A stretch of 64,000 bases of DNA from Prostheceraeus crozeri (GCA_907163375.1 CAJQUW010006798.1:1-64000), one strand, 5' to 3'. Numbered from the stretch's first letter, positions 41,033 to 54,317 are shown. Notes: generated from the letters alone by a model not told the origin. Program-made: numbers and translations.

Positions 41033-42998
41033 TCAGTAATATACGAACTGAGGGTCCCGCCTCACTCGTATCGTTCGTCCTGTTCTTGTAGCAGTCAGCG
41101 TTGAGTCTCGTCCTCCTTCGCCTCCACTGCCGTCCGAGCGTGTCTCCATTCTTCGTTCTTGTGTCGTAGATTCCGCGGCTCCCGCCTCACCAGTATCGTC
41201 AGCTGCACCGTACGGTCTACCTCGGCGCCCCAAGGAAGAGCAGTCTGGCAGATCGAAGCTACCCCTGGGCATCACATGAACACACTTCCGGAGTAATCTT
41301 TTGAGATGTTCCTTGCGTGCCATTTCTAGCCGCTGTTAAAGATAACTGATTTAGATCCCATGACCTTTTCTAGACATGTTTATCATCAACTCTCCAGTTC
41401 TGGGATGTTCAGGACGTCCTTTGTCTCCCACCTTCAAGCTAACCTCTCCATCAAAGGAAACCTTATTGACTTTGTTGTCGTACGCAAGAAGTCTCTCTAA
41501 CCGGGTATGCATCTCTCAACCGTGCAGAAGACTAGGAGAGCAAAGAGTTATACCATGAGGCGTGGCGCGATAATTATGTAAGAACGACTGCAAATAGTTT
41601 CTCACTGGAGTCCCTTGATTGAGAGCAATTTCTATCTGTTCAGATAAACTGCGATGAAATCGCTCAACTACTGCGCTCGATTCTGGGTTGTAAAAGGGAG
41701 TGCGAATATTTTCAATGAAATTCTCGCTCAAGAACGACTGGAACTCGCTCGAGGTGAACTGAACACCATTATCCGACACCAGTTGGTGGGGCAAACCCTT
41801 TCTGTTGAGGACAAGACGCAGCCTTTCAATAACTTTGGATGCTTCGACACTTGAGGTGAAGGCAACTTTCGTCCATTTGCTGTGTAGTCAATAGCAACAA
41901 TCGCAAAGCGCCCACTTGGTGGCAGATGATTCATGGGACCTTTTGTGTCAACTGCGAATTCTATCTCAGGGTCCATTGGACAAAGCCAATCTTTCAGAAA
42001 TCGATGGTGACGGACGACATTTGAACAGCTTCGAGGTTTCGGAACAAGGTAGGCAAACTTTGACCGTTTCTTCGACTTGAGCATCTAGCTTTGGCCACCA
42101 ATACTGAGATCTTATTCGCGATCGTTCTTTGGATACCCTGATGACCTGCATGTGCCAGTTCAACTGCCATAGACCTCAGAAACACCGGAACTACTACCTT
42201 TCGTCCTCCAAAAACTTGGTTTTGATGTACCGAAAGCTCATCACGTATTTGGAAATACGGTTGCAGCTCGCAAGATAGGCTATTTGGCTTAGGCCACTTA
42301 TGTGTGATTAAAGTTCTGATCTGTGTCAGTTCAGTGCAACTTTCTGATTCAACAAGAAAATTGTGCAAAGGCAAAGAGTCAAGTAAGAATGCATCTTCTT
42401 CTTCATCTGTGCTCAAACAATAAACCTGATCTTCCACTGGAAACCTTGAACAAAAGTCTGGAATGATATTCTCAGATCCTCTTTTACAGTTGATTTCAAA
42501 GTTGAATGCCATGAGACGAACTGCCCACCTAGAAAGACGTAGACTCATTCTATCGAAATATATAGAAGAAAAAATTAGCCTTAACGGTTCGTGGTTTGTC
42601 TCGAAAGTGAAATCTCTACCAATCAGATACGGCCTCCATTTCTCGCATTATGCCCAAGTCAGAGCTTCTTTTCCCGTGGTTGAGAATTTCTTTTCAGAGT
42701 CGGATAGTCTCTTGGACGCAAATTCAACAGTGCGTTTACCCAAAACTGGATCAATAATCGACAACGTGACTCCAAGCCCTACGTTTGATGCATCAGTGGA
42801 AACTACGACTGGCAAATTGTGATCAAACGGAGCTAGAGCTGAGCTAGAACGACTCTTGTTCTTCAACTTCTGGAAAGTATTTTGAGTTTCAGTGGACCAA
42901 ACAAACTGTTTATCATTCGCAAGTTTACGCAGCGGCTCTATCAATGTGGAAGAGCTGTTATCGATGTTATTGTTATCATAATAGTAGATTGAACTCAT
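40412..42998 (-). mobile_element. Ty3/Gypsy-type LTR fossil 2, incomplete
   Basis: Pol-related segments run from about 42998 down to 41033: RNase H (VVSTDASNVGLGVTL, FASKRLSDSEKKFSTTGKEA), integrase finger and core (CLPCSETSKLF, FAVDTKGPMNHLPPSGRFA, LVSDNGVQFTSSEF, SAVVERFHRSL) and a basic tail. A tract AAGAAAAGGGGGA at 40936-40948 (minus strand) followed by TGTGATG suggests that the 3' LTR starts at 40935. Its far end near 40412 is a guess, and no second LTR was found. It is broken, with roughly four or more breaks, and looks old. Confidence 0.7.
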
Positions 42999-43260
42999 TA
43001 TAAGAAGATCGTGCGCGAATTTAGGAAGAAAATGTCAGTAACTTTCGGACTGATTATGAAGATCAATCATGCAAAAAATGGAAGCATGAATCATAAGTCT
43101 GTGGGTACAAGATCAATTTTTATAATTTTCTTTCATGTCGTCTACAGGCTTTGTTGGCAGTCCAATTTCATTCAAATTCAAACAGGTGAATTCAAACATC
43201 ATTTGGATCTTATTCTGTCTGAAAAATGTAGGTTATACGGCAATCACATCAGAAGTTATC

Positions 43261-43583
43261 TCAAATTAAAGACCGACGTCCTGAACTAGAGTCCAGACTG
43301 GTGCCATCCTTGTCATCTATTGTCCTCTCTAGACAATAGCACAGATATCTGGTCTCTATGGTTTCATCAATGTAGGTGGCCTGCAAGCATGAAGGACAAA
43401 TGCAACAGCGAAGAAAGTACACGCAACCTTTCCAAGTGCAGCTCACTCGCCCATGCCCGCAACCACAGTATACGCAAGTAGCTTTATTGCAGTCCATTTC
43501 GTCTTTAGCACATAAAATTCGATGCAATGGTCGAGCGGTGAAGTTGACATCCAGATATTGATGATGACCAGTACGTTTCAAAC
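43261..43583 (-). pseudogene. Cysteine-rich GIY-YIG-like remnant
   Basis: A frame of 107 codons reads CNKATCVYCGCGHGRVSC, then KGCVYFLRCCICPSCLQATY followed by IDETIETRYLCYCLERT. Spacing of the Cys pairs, the VY...C..C and the (Y)I-x-ET...R...ERT order recall GIY-YIG domains attached to reverse transcriptases of Penelope-like and some LINE elements. It directly abuts the left TA of the Tc1 element. It may continue something on the other side. Degraded and of uncertain family. Confidence 0.35.
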
Positions 43584-43585
43584 TA

Positions 43586-45206
43586 CAGTCCGTTTCATAA
43601 AAAGTGGATCATCCTAAAATTTGACTAAATGAAACATAAGTATGATACAGAAAGCATTTTTCATGCTATTTCATGTCCCTAATATATTTAAATGTCCTTA
43701 TATAATCTGATAAGCTATGATACAGTAACGGTTCTTAAGAAGCTAATATTTTGTGGCCCTACCCTTATTGTCAATGACATTACCAATTCGTCTAGGCATT
43801 GATTCGATGATATCGTTGATTTTTGACTGATCAAACTTTCTCCACCCTCTTTTTAACAGTGACGTAAGTTGTGATACGCCATCTGTAGGTAGCAGTGAAC
43901 GACGAACGTTACGTTTTAGAATACTCCATACATTTTCTATGGGATTCAGATCAGGAGAACGAGATGGCCAAGAAAATGTCCTAAGCCCTAATTGAGACTT
44001 GCATTAGTTGACTCTACTACTCCTGTGACACGTAGCATTGTCATCCATAAATAACTAAGTCGATGGATCACCAAGTTGATCTGTCATTTGGCCAATGTTC
44101 ATTCGTAAAACATTCACATAGCGTTCAGAATTCATGGTTCCTTGCTGTATGTGAAGTTCAGAGCGGCCATTGGTCCAAATGTCAGCCCAAATCAGTAGAG
44201 TCGCACCACATTGTACCCGGGGACGATGTAAATGTCTCGGAATTTCCTGATCAGATTTTATCCATAATCTCAATCGACCATTACTATCTTCAGACGGACT
44301 GATGCCTCATCAGACCAGACAACCCGATCCCATTGATTTCGCCAGTGACAATGACTCATTGCCCATCTGAGACGTCTTTTTGTATGCTGATCTGATAATT
44401 CGATCTGAGAGGGCCTCTTACAGCTCTTGAAATTCGACTCAATAAGTCTTCTACGAATAGTGGACTTAGAAATAGACGAGACTAGTGCAGCCATCTCAGT
44501 TAACAAGAGACTTGGATCAACTTTAACAAATCTCAAAATTAGGCGGTCTCTACGTTTGGATGTTTTGCGTGGACAGAGTCGAAAATCATCATTATGCCAT
44601 CGATGCACATTTGTGTAAGGGACATTCAGTCGCTTGCTTGTAGCTCGCAAAGAAAACCCTAGTTCTACCAAGGCTGACACTTTGCCTTTTGTGAATGCGA
44701 TCTCGTTATTGTTCATTTGTGCTTTGTATTGTTTTCAACCGGTAAGAGATAGATTTCTAGCTGAAAGCAATCAGGAGTGCTGCCAACACCACTGCAACGA
44801 AGTCAGGAAGCTATGGAACATGAAGTCCAGTTAATCACATGTAGCAGTTACGTTATTGTTGATGAATAATGGTGCTATACTGGCTCTGATTGACCGATTT
44901 TCTTTATTTTTGTTTTGCTTGATAGCTTTTGGCTTGTAGAACAACATATTACATAACAAAGGAAACAAATGTAATTTTATAAGAGTGAGGTATGATTTTG
45001 TGTAACATTGCTAAATGAAGATCAAATTATCTACTACTTTTTTTATCTATAGCAGGAAATTTGCTTGAAATTTCCAACAATGATATTAGTAAGCACAACT
45101 GACATATCTTCCAAATTTCAGAGAAATTCGTTCAAGTTTGGCGGAGTTAGACAAAGTTGAAGTTAAGGAGATGTTTAAGGGTGATCCATTTTTATGAGAC
45201 AATCTG
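43586..45206 (-). mobile_element. Tc1/mariner element (Tc1-A) with TA duplication
   Basis: The left end reads CAGTCCGTTTCATAAAAAGT, followed by GGATCATCC. The right end in reverse complement reads CAGATTGTCTCATAAAAATG, followed by GATCACCC. Both are flanked by TA (43584-43585 and 45207-45208). A broken DD34E transposase lies inside on the minus strand. The element sits against the LINE at 45209, so it is later than the LINE. Confidence 0.88.
43743..44716 (-). pseudogene. Tc1-type transposase (DD34E), broken
   Basis: From the ATG at 44716 the N terminus is a paired helix-turn-helix domain (KGKVSALVELGFSLRATSKR, NVPYTNVHRW). The catalytic residues are present: first Asp in RVVWSDEASVRL, second in LFMDDNATCHRSSRVN, and Glu 34 residues on in RSPDLNPIENVW. 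The end is MPRRIGNVIDNKGRATKY. One frameshift near 44270 and two in-frame stops (just before LFMDDN and after SSRVN) inactivate it. Length and layout are normal for Tc1. Confidence 0.88.
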
Positions 45207-45221
45207 TATATCTTTTGTTTC

Positions 45222-46332
45222 TCAATTGTCTCTTTCACTATGAAATTTGTATAGTGGATGCGTTTCGTTGGTAGTGACTTTCTTGAACAAGTGGTTTTTA
45301 ATTTTTGCAACTGTGTCTTGAATGTTGATCGCCTTGCAGTACTTGAATGTAATACTTCTATTCACGTAACTCGTAAGGCGTCGCTTGTCATGTTGGTTTG
45401 CGAAACCCCAATAACTTGGTATCGCGTAAAGGAGGCGATTGAGGATAAGAGCATTGTAAAATTGGTGGATAAACTGAGGCTTCGCACCACGGTTCTCAAT
45501 GATTTTGATGGCATACAGACTGCGATTGAACTTCTTGATTTGATTATTGATATGAGTGTCCATTTTTATGCGATCGATGAATGTGACTCCTAAAATTGTT
45601 AGTTTTTGATATCGCTTTATCTATAGGTAATTGTTTAGGTTCTTCTTGAGCTCTCGGTTTTTTAGGATGATTTCTTTAGACTTTGATGTAGTGATGTTAA
45701 GGCTATTTTCTACAACCAAGCTGCGTATAGAGGACAATTCACTCTGTGGAGTTGAAGTTATTCGGCGGAATGATAAGGTAGGTATCGTCAGCGTATTGTA
45801 TAATGATGCTTCCATCTTTGATAGGCATTAGTTCTGAAATTTCGACGGAGAATGCAAAAGGACCTAATACAGAGCCTTGAATGACGCCAGCGTTAATTTT
45901 TGATTCTCCAGAGATGGTGACTCCATAACTTGTGGTTTGGCGGCGTTCAGTGAAGAAGGCGATGAGCCAGTTGTACAGTTCGTTGGATATGTTCAGATTG
46001 CACATTTTCCGGAATAAATTGCCGTGTCTCACCCCATCAAATGCCTTGGAGAAGTCCAGGGAAATGACTCTCACAACGCTGTTGATCTCGAGAAGCCTCG
46101 TGATATTGTGAGTAAACGTAACTAAGGCTCCTGTTGTTCCTCCTGATGATCGGAAGGCATACTGATCCTTGAAAGATTGCGGAAATTGGTCTGTTATTGG
46201 ATTCAGATATTTGAATCTGATCATTCTCTCTACCATTCTTGACAGAACGGGGTGATTGATGTAGGGCGGAAGTTTCCTGGTGCTTGTGGATGTCTTGTTT
46301 TTAGTATTGGGACGATATTTGATGATATCCAT
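45222..46332 (-). pseudogene. LINE reverse transcriptase region
   Basis: Segments give LPPYINHPVLSRMVERMIRF, then FKDQYAFRSSGGTTGAL, VISLDFSKAFDGVRHGNL, GVIQGSVLGPFAF and the catalytic YADDTYLI. A further frame (45222-45563) gives the thumb and tail with LNRLLYAIPSYWGF and TTNETHPLYKFHSER. The order and spacing match CR1/Jockey-group reverse transcriptases. At least one frame change separates the YADD part from the tail (near 45650-45740). Confidence 0.82.
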
Positions 46333-46931
46333 TGTTCAGTGACTATTCCAAAGCTCAGTGACGCATTAATTATTTTATTCAGCTGCTCGTATATGTAGTC
46401 GGAAGCCAAACGGAGATTCCGTCAGTACCTGCTGCTGTCTTCTTCAGCTTCTACAGAGCAGAGTGCGTCTCATGTGCCTCAAACAATTCCCGATGCATCT
46501 TTGGACCACATTTTAATAGAGGTTCTTCGCATGTGAGGTCTGTAGAAATGTTGGTATAATGGTTGTTGAATGCATCCTCGGATATGCTCATTTTCTTTTG
46601 TGTTTTGTTCTTTTCCTTTTTGTTCTACATTTTACTTTTTTGTGAGTTTTGTTGCATCAAAATTGATAATGTGTTAATGCACTTTCCTAATAATATCCGC
46701 CTTATCTAACTCTCCTCATATAGGCGTTCTTCTCCCTCAGTAGCCGTTTTATGTGAGGGGTGACGAAATCAGGATCTCTCGATGTGACTGTAATCTCTCG
46801 TATAGGAAAGAATAGAAGTGTAGCATTGCAAAGAATTCGTCGCAGGACTTCTTAAAATCGTGTTACTCAGTTTGATATTGTATCTTCATTGTTGATAAGA
46901 TTTCTTTGAAGCGTGCTACTTTTTGGAGTTT

Positions 46932-47669
46932 TCAGTCTGATTTCTTTTTTGACTCGAACTTTGGGGCTTCTATTGGACTTCTGGTCTTATAGCAACGAGT
47001 GATAAAATGGTCGGATTTAATTGTAGATTTGATCACACACACTTTAATTGGAAGGGGTTCGCTGATATATATTCTATCCAAATAGTTATCTCCTCTTGTC
47101 AGTGCTTGGACAATTTCGACTAGGCCGGTAGATTCCGCTATTTGGTTGTTGTCGAGCTCGTTTAAGTCGCCATCGAGTATTGTAACGTGCTCTGGGTAAA
47201 GTGTTGTGAATAATTTGGCTTCCAGGTAATCTGATAATGAAGTTGTATATATTCTTTTTGGCGGAGGGTAACAGACTCCGATGATGTATTTGGCAGTACT
47301 GAGCTTTGTCTCTATCCAGAGAACTTCATATTCAGGTGAACTGCGGATGGTAGTGTATTGGAAATTGTCTTGTAAGATTGTCATTATTTCCACACCTCCT
47401 CCCTTCCTTCTTTCTCTATATTTCCTCGCCATGTTGTAACCATGAAGAGATATAATCTGTTCATCATGATATTGCTTTAAGTTTGTTTCGGTAATGAAGG
47501 CAAATTGGATGTTGTGACAGTTTAGGTCAGCTATCATGTGATCCATGGTATGGGGTCTAGCAATTGATGCGGCATTCAAAGCGTAAATGTTTGGTATAAT
47601 TTGAGCTTTGTCTTCACTTATAGGTTTCCTGCTTGTCATTGGTGTCTGAGGGCCCAACGTCGCTATCAC
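46932..47669 (-). pseudogene. LINE APE-type endonuclease region
   Basis: The frame reads NIYALNAASIARPHTMDHM, then FAFITETNLKQYHD (metal-binding Glu), GYNMARKYRERRKGGGVEI, VLWIETKL, ILDGDLNELD (catalytic Asp-x-Asn) and STIKSDHFI (active-site SDH). These are the hallmarks of the endonuclease that nicks target DNA for LINEs. The frame has no ATG at its upstream end; it opens at a GTG following the ORF1-like stop. The region 46333-46931 between endonuclease and reverse transcriptase is degraded. Confidence 0.82.
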
Positions 47670-48170
47670 TTCGATGTTGTGGATATCGTGACTAGCGTGC
47701 TGATACTTAATTGCCAGTCTTTCCCTCTTCCATAATTGTCTTCATCTACCAGCTCTTCTCTTTCTTCTTTTTCAACCTCGTCGTCTTTTTCTGTTATTTT
47801 CAGGATAACTCAAACAAGGACACGTCCTCCGTCGCTCCTGCGAGGATACAATTTCAGCAAGGATTCGGTCATTATTTCATGGAAAGTGTTGAAAAATATG
47901 GAGGTACAACAGTCGGCTGAACAGGGCCTCCGTGTTCGGGAAGAGGCAGAGGATGTCGTTCCTATTAAGGTCGAGTCCATCGGCCTGGCGACGCCCCTCT
48001 CTTCAAACCAGACCGCCTACGATAAACACTGATCCCCCATCAGCCATCCAGTCCCTCGGCACGCACGTGGAATACACCTTGAACTTGGGGAGTTTCTGTT
48101 TGGGCTTCCTACCATAGTTTCTGGCTCAAAAGTCTAAATGCGAAACATTTAGCATATTTATCAAAATAAT

Positions 48171-49569
48171 CAGGATGGGTGATGTTTTAAGCAAATAGTT
48201 TTAAACATTGTTTAAAGCACTGCTTAAAGCACGCTGAAAAACATGTTTTTTAAGAAGCGATTATTAATGTTGCCTATTCAATGCTATAACCGAAAAATCA
48301 CGCAGCCATCATGACAGTTCGTCACCATCGACTGTTAAGAGGTGCTGGACGCCGAAAGTCCTCTTTGTAAATTGACATTTTAACTGATGATAATTTTCAA
48401 CCGAAACTTTCGAATTGTTTTCTTTAACTTCACATTTTTGCATTAAAATGATCATCCCATCCAGTATAGTCATGCAATCATTTGAAAGATTATGAAAGGG
48501 CTCGTGCATCATTTAATATATTAACAGATTATCTGCGCGAGTCTTGCATGTTTTGAATCCTATTTCAACTTTCTTGGACGAATACCAAAAGGACGATGAA
48601 ATGTGGGAGATAATTGGAAGCATCTGTGTGAAAGACGACATTTATAAGTATTTGATCGAAAAGCGAATGACAATGATAGTGCAACCACCGATGCTTGCTG
48701 CAATTCTGTTGGATTCACGATTCATTAGACGAAGTTCGGAATTTTATCGCTAGTACTGAGCCTGGTGCCTCAGAACCACTCACCCAATGCCTTACAAAGA
48801 CATCACTTTTCACAGAAAAGATCTCTTTAGAAAACAACGGTCATCCTGGAGCTTGATAGAGGAAGGCGGTGAGAATAGGTTTTGATACGAAACCCTCTCG
48901 GATTTCAAAAGTATTCATGCAGCACAGCGGCTCTCGAACGTCAATTTAGCATAATGGAGTTGAATATTGTAGAGTTAATCTTCTAGTATAGAGCGTCAAA
49001 AGTCAAAAATGTTTTATTGCCGACTTGCGGCTAACATAAACATGATGAAATTAAAAGTAACAGAGCCAGAACTGAAGATAATTTGGAGGAGTAACTGGAA
49101 TGTTCAAATGTTTCTTTCTGTTGAATGAATGGGACATGTATGAAAGATGGAAGGAGAGAGAAGCTATAATTAATCAAAATCAAATATTTCGATAGGTAAT
49201 CAATAACATTCATCAAAATGTAAAACTGGATTGTTTCATCAATAGACGGCTCATTCATCAGAGACGGGAAATGTGCTTTCTTTGCAAGCAATTGAACAGA
49301 TGAACTACAAAAGATAACTACATAACGATGATGACGGATTTAGTGCATCACGACGTTGTTCAAAATTGTTTCAGAATCATCCACTTTGTTGTTTCTTAAA
49401 ATGCAAATACTATGAGTCAATTTATTTACTTCATGACTGACATTTTTCATTATTTCTTCAATACATCACGCTTATGAGATGATGGTGGCATGGCCTACAT
49501 AGTCACATGTTTTTTTAGAAAACATGCTTTCTTGAGAGAACGTTTTAAGCATGTTTTTTACTCACCTTG
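48171..49569 (+). mobile_element. Old hAT fossil (hAT-2), plus copy
   Basis: The left end reads CAGGATGGGTGATGTTTTAA. The right end in reverse complement reads CAAGGTGAGTAAAAAACATG. Inside, plus-strand transposase remains include YQKDDEMWEIIGSICVKD, then VQPPMLAAILLDSRFIRRSS (48544-48753). Near 48925-49060 comes the C-terminal ALERQFSIMELNIVE of the hAT dimerisation region. Stops and frame changes are frequent. Sequence 48330-48950 matches 29040-29720 in inverted orientation. No 8-bp duplication is evident, fitting an old copy. Confidence 0.72.
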
Positions 49570-52500
49570 AGGCACCATGGCACGGAGATAAACCGTGTCA
49601 AATGTAAGCATATTATAGGATTTCTTCTCTTTTTCTTCCAAGTGATTTTTAATCAACAGAATTTCGTGCACATACACGTATTTATTTCAGTCTCGCTTAC
49701 ATTTGACGAAATATGCACGAAATGTCAGATCGCTTTGCATAGATATAAACTTAAATCTTTCTTTGGACGAATTTGCGGGGAATTATAATATTTTTGCTTT
49801 TAACTGCTGTATGAATGTATTATGAAAATATTCAACGTGATAAAGAGTATCCATAAAATCTGCCACAAGCAAAATATGGGAAGGATAACATTAGGACATT
49901 TAGGCAATCATTCCGGTATCTTCTTTCCAGAGGTAAACTTATCATTATCTATGCAGCTGAGAGCATTTATCCGCACAGGAAGTTGATAGATAGATTTTCA
50001 AAGTTATATACTATCTGATTGCTGCATGAGGTAAAAAACATGCTCCCTCACAAAGTTCAACATGACATTATCTATCACAGACAAACTACCGGAAAGATTG
50101 TATTAGAACTTTTAGCCAACAGTTCTTTCGTTCTATCATCATTATTTACATAGTTGGAAGTAATTCACGGTGCTTCAGTGGCTGACGGAACCGTTTACAA
50201 AGCTAACAAGCGATAAATCCTCTTCATGTATGCTGATGCTGTTCCCATCGCATCCATAAATATTATTTCCTGAATTGGATTACTTTATTTATCAACTTCA
50301 AGCCAAATTTGCATTTTTACACATGGCATCGTGAAGTTTGTTTCGGAACTTCTCTATATTCATTTCATAGCATGGTCTTCAAGTTAAAGGTTAGAGCTTA
50401 CGAGGGTTGTGGCTGTCTTAACTCTTTCTTTTCCACTTTCAGAATGTTACTGTCGACTTTCAGAATTGTTACATCGCCTTAATACTTTGAAATTGCGTGT
50501 TTTCAGATTTTTGGGCCGAAAATTTGTAATTTGTTTTGATGTATTGTAAGGCACTGGTAATTTTGACAAACGTTTGCATTAACAAAGTTTCATTAAGTGG
50601 CCAAATGACAGAAAACTTCAGTATGAATTATTCGAACTTATCTATTTACAATCTCTGGAATTAAGGAATTTACATCAGGAATTGATGGATGGTACGTAGC
50701 ACATGTGAAAGATCCCTTAACCACAATCAGTATCGTATTTCAAGCAGAAAAAGGGGATGATGCAATATGATTAACGTTTATGAATTTTGTATGATCGAAG
50801 ACGGGTGCAGACCATCTTGCACTATGTCGCGAATTAATATTGCAAAACTTGAACGTGAATTTTGCTTGCTCAATGCGTTTCTTCGAATATTCTTTTCAGG
50901 TATTTTCTGCATTTGTACAAATCTTATGCAGCTTGAAATTGAAAACATGGAGAGGAAGTACCTTATTACCAAAAAATACGAGTAGGCTAATACACTGCTT
51001 TATTACATATGAGAACAGCTTGTAATGAGAGCTCATATGCATCTCACCAGAATTAATTCAATTCTCCTTAAATTTTATCAACTGTTGTACATGTAGTTGA
51101 CATGTGACCTAGGAGCAAAAGAATTTTAAATCATAGCTATATTTTCTAAACATTGTTTCATAGTTCACAATGCAGCATCTAAATTCTCACCTGCAATTAA
51201 TAATAATGATTACTACCTATCAAGTTTGCGTGTTGAAAACTCGTCTTTAGTTCAATAATTCGAATTCAATTTAAGTGGAAATTTATGTTAGACATGTCTG
51301 GTGATTATGTTCATGATTGTATTCGAAAAGAAATCTAATCAACATAATAAATGCTTAAGATTAAAACAATATAAATCCATGACAAATTATTGCAATGCAA
51401 AATGTGTTAATGCAAGAAAATGAGGCTGATGGCCGAATGTCAGATAGGAAGCTTACAGAATTAAAGGTCAAGATAGTTTTCCAAAAAACACGGAACATCG
51501 GGAAAAGACGCGGAATTTTGGCATGCTGCGGGAGAAAACACAGAATTCCGACTGTCATAGTGAAGAACGCATTGAAGATGATACCTACGAAAAGGAATGA
51601 ATTCTGGGGAAGACGCATAGCCATAATACATAACATAACACACTATCTGTGTTCCAACCAATATTTTACAGAAAAAAATTGAGTGGCTGTAAACGCTATC
51701 ATATTAATAAATTCTTCAAACTGAGTGATGCGTGTGATTTCAAATTAAGCATTTATAAATATTTCAAGAGAATCAAGACCAAATATTTATTTTGAGCCAC
51801 AGAGATTTTGGTGAGAGATAAACTTCGAAACTTGCCTAGACGTGTATTTCTTCCGTTGCAACTGCCAAACGAAGTGTTCATTTAGAGAGAAAGAGATAGT
51901 TTATCACAGATCTACCTCAAAACCTCCAAACTTGCACTTCTAAATTAGTTTCCTCAATTTTTGATTTCTTTTTACAGCGGCCTATTCAATCTTACTCAGC
52001 CTATTTAATCTCTTGCAGAGAAAACTCTATCTGCAATACTAGGCCGTATTGAGAGAGCAATGATACAGTCCATAGAGATCGGTTTTTGGTACTGCTTTAA
52101 ATGAATGTACTATAAGGAAAAAAATCGGCTGGTAGATCAGAATCACCCTATCTAAAATTATATTTCCCCTACCTTGAAAAAAGCAGACAATTGTCCGTCC
52201 AATGCGGTATGATTTGAGTGCATCCACAGTATTTTGAGTACCGCAATTTCTGTGTATTTTGTTTTTATTTTGTTTTATGGGGTGCGCTTATGGCGTGGGT
52301 CCGCCACTGATTATTCGTCCAAGATGTTAAAGGACCCGAAACGAGACAAAGGCAGTTGGTCATCTTCCTGATGAGCCCCTTGTGCGCCTATATATTCTTG
52401 CATATATATTTCTCTTAGTGTTGTTTTGTCCAGTTTTGTTTTTATATTTTCTTTTTTGTCTTTGTGAACTTTTGAGAATCCGTATGTCCAGCCCAGTTAA

Positions 52501-52953
52501 TGGAGTACTTTTCAGGACTATCCTACATTTTTATACACAAAAATTTTTATATTTGATTATGTTCATACGCACGTTAGCAGACTTCACTTTAAATTTAAAT
52601 CAAATTTCAAAGCTATGGATGCCTATCTAGACCTCTATACAATAAAAATATGCCTTGTCAAGATGCATAGTTCATGCGTAAAAGCTTAATCATGTAACAT
52701 CGGAACACGCACAGAATCTTCTAAATGTATGTGTAGGCTGTGGAAAATTGAGGCTTGCATTTTCGATTATTATTTGTTTAATTTGAAAATACTGTGTGTA
52801 GGCCACAGGCCTGAATGTGCATGATGCTTATGATCATGAAAAAGTTATAATAAACTAACGGATTCACAATGTGCTGTGAAATCCATGTTGTTATAAACGC
52901 CAGTTCTCCAGCAGACAATTATCAACTAGATGTCTGTGTTTAAACTACTAGTA
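49570..52953. other. No gene seen
   Basis: AT-rich sequence with unrelated short frames on both strands (for example 51361-51682, where both strands are open by chance). No element ends or RNA genes recognised. Confidence 0.5.
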
Positions 52954-53075
52954 TCCATAGAGTAAGTGTATAGTAGGTATAGGGTGTCGACTCAAAAGAT
53001 GCCATCCTACATTGAAAAATTTTACATCGAAAGATTCGGTTTTTTGCGGAGATTACGTTCCTGCGGCCTATGAAA
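52954..53075 (+). repeat. Dispersed repeat R1, copy 2 (diverged)
   Basis: Shares CCATAGAGT, GGGTGTCGACTCAAAA, and TTTTTTGCGGAGATTACGTT with the copies at 11303-11471 and 58212-58377, in the same orientation as the latter. It stands about 230 bases upstream of the Tc1-type transposase at 53302. Confidence 0.7.
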
Positions 53076-53301
53076 ATATACGCATTGACATAATTAATGA
53101 AACAAACTATCATTGGCTTGAATTGAAGTTTGTTTCATTTTTTTCTCAGGTATGATGCAATACCTCGCTTTCTATGTATTACCATTCAACACATTAGAGA
53201 ATGAAGAAAGATCTATGGTGGTAAAATTTCAAATTTTGATATCGATATCTTTTACAAATTGAACATAAACGTGAACTGAAATCCAGCTTTTGTAAAATAA
53301 A

Positions 53302-54317
53302 ATGGCACACGATCAGTTTACCAGAGGTATGGCTATTGGAATGATTCGTTGTGGTAGAAGTTGTGCGAGTGTTGCTGAAGAGCTGTAACTATCGAGAGTC
53401 GTTGTTTAGAGGTGGTCGTGTCGATGGAAAGCAGAAGGAGATGTTAAAAAGAAGAATGGATCTGGTCCACTAAGAAAGTCTGCAGGAAGGACAGACGCAC
53501 GTCTTGTTTTATCTGCAAAGAGGAATATATTTGTGTCAGTCCCAAAGCTAGTCGTACACTGGAAGAGTGCCTCAAATATACGTAGACTTTAGCGTTCGAA
53601 CGGCTTACCGAAGATTGCGAGAAGCTGGAATGCAATCGCGACGACCAGCTGTCCTAATTCCATTGAGTTTTGAGCACCGCAGAAGACGAGTTGCCTGGTG
53701 TGATGCCCATCGCTCATGGAATGACCATCACTGGCAGAAAGTCTTGTGGACCGATGAATCGAGATTCACTCTGGATTTCAATGACGGTCGTGTCAGAGTG
53801 CATCGTCTTCTAGGTGAACGCTTTGCCCCATGCTGTATAAAAGAACACGACATATGGTGGTGGAAGTGTTATGCTGTGGGGTGGCATTTGGCATGGCGGA
53901 CGAACGACAGCAGTCATCATCAAAGGCACGTTGACTGGAGAGAGGTGTCTCAATGAAATTGTGCTTCCTGTTGTTGCCCCAGTGGTCAGGGTGGAGGATC
54001 TCGTCTTCCCAGACGACAACGCAAGACCACATCGCTCCTCGGCTGTCATTGCCACTGTTTGGAGATTGAACATTCAAACCCTTGACTGACCTGCACGCTC
54101 ACCTGACTTGTCACTCATTGAACAAGTATGGGACGAGCTTGGGCGGCGAGTGAGAGACCGCTATTCACTTCCACCAGTGTCCCTGAAGATTCTCTCTAAA
54201 AGACTGACAGAGCAGTGGCTTCTCCTTGAAACATCCTTCATTCAGAAACTTTGTGAATCCATGCCATCTCGGATTACTGAATGTATTGGAGCTAGAGAGG
54301 GGCACACGCGCTATTAA
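53302..54317 (+). pseudogene. Tc1-type transposase (Tc1-B, DD34E), broken
   Basis: From the ATG at 53302 the N terminus reads MAHDQFTRGMAIGMIRCGRS, typical of the Tc1 helix-turn-helix start. Later segments give VLWTDESRFTLDFNDGRVRV (first Asp), WGGIWHGGRTTAVIIKGTL, LVFPDDNARPHRSS (second Asp) and, 34 residues further, ARSPDLSLIEQVWDELG (Glu). The end is MPSRITECIGAREGHTRY followed by a stop at 54317. Breaks: a stop and frame change in the N-terminal part near 53388-53410, one or more frame changes before 53567 and around 53850, and a Trp-to-stop change just before the PARSPD motif. No terminal inverted repeats could be matched. Confidence 0.85.

Larger units (their letters stand above)
45209..47860 (-). 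mobile_element. LINE retrotransposon (CR1/Jockey-like), decayed
   Basis: Minus-strand non-LTR element with three visible parts. About 47700-47850 is an acidic tail of an ORF1-like frame ending VTISTTSK. 46932-47669 is an APE-type endonuclease. 45222-46332 is the reverse transcriptase. No poly(A) tail is seen because the 3' side is interrupted by the Tc1 element at 45208. Frame changes and stops are scattered throughout. Confidence 0.82.
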
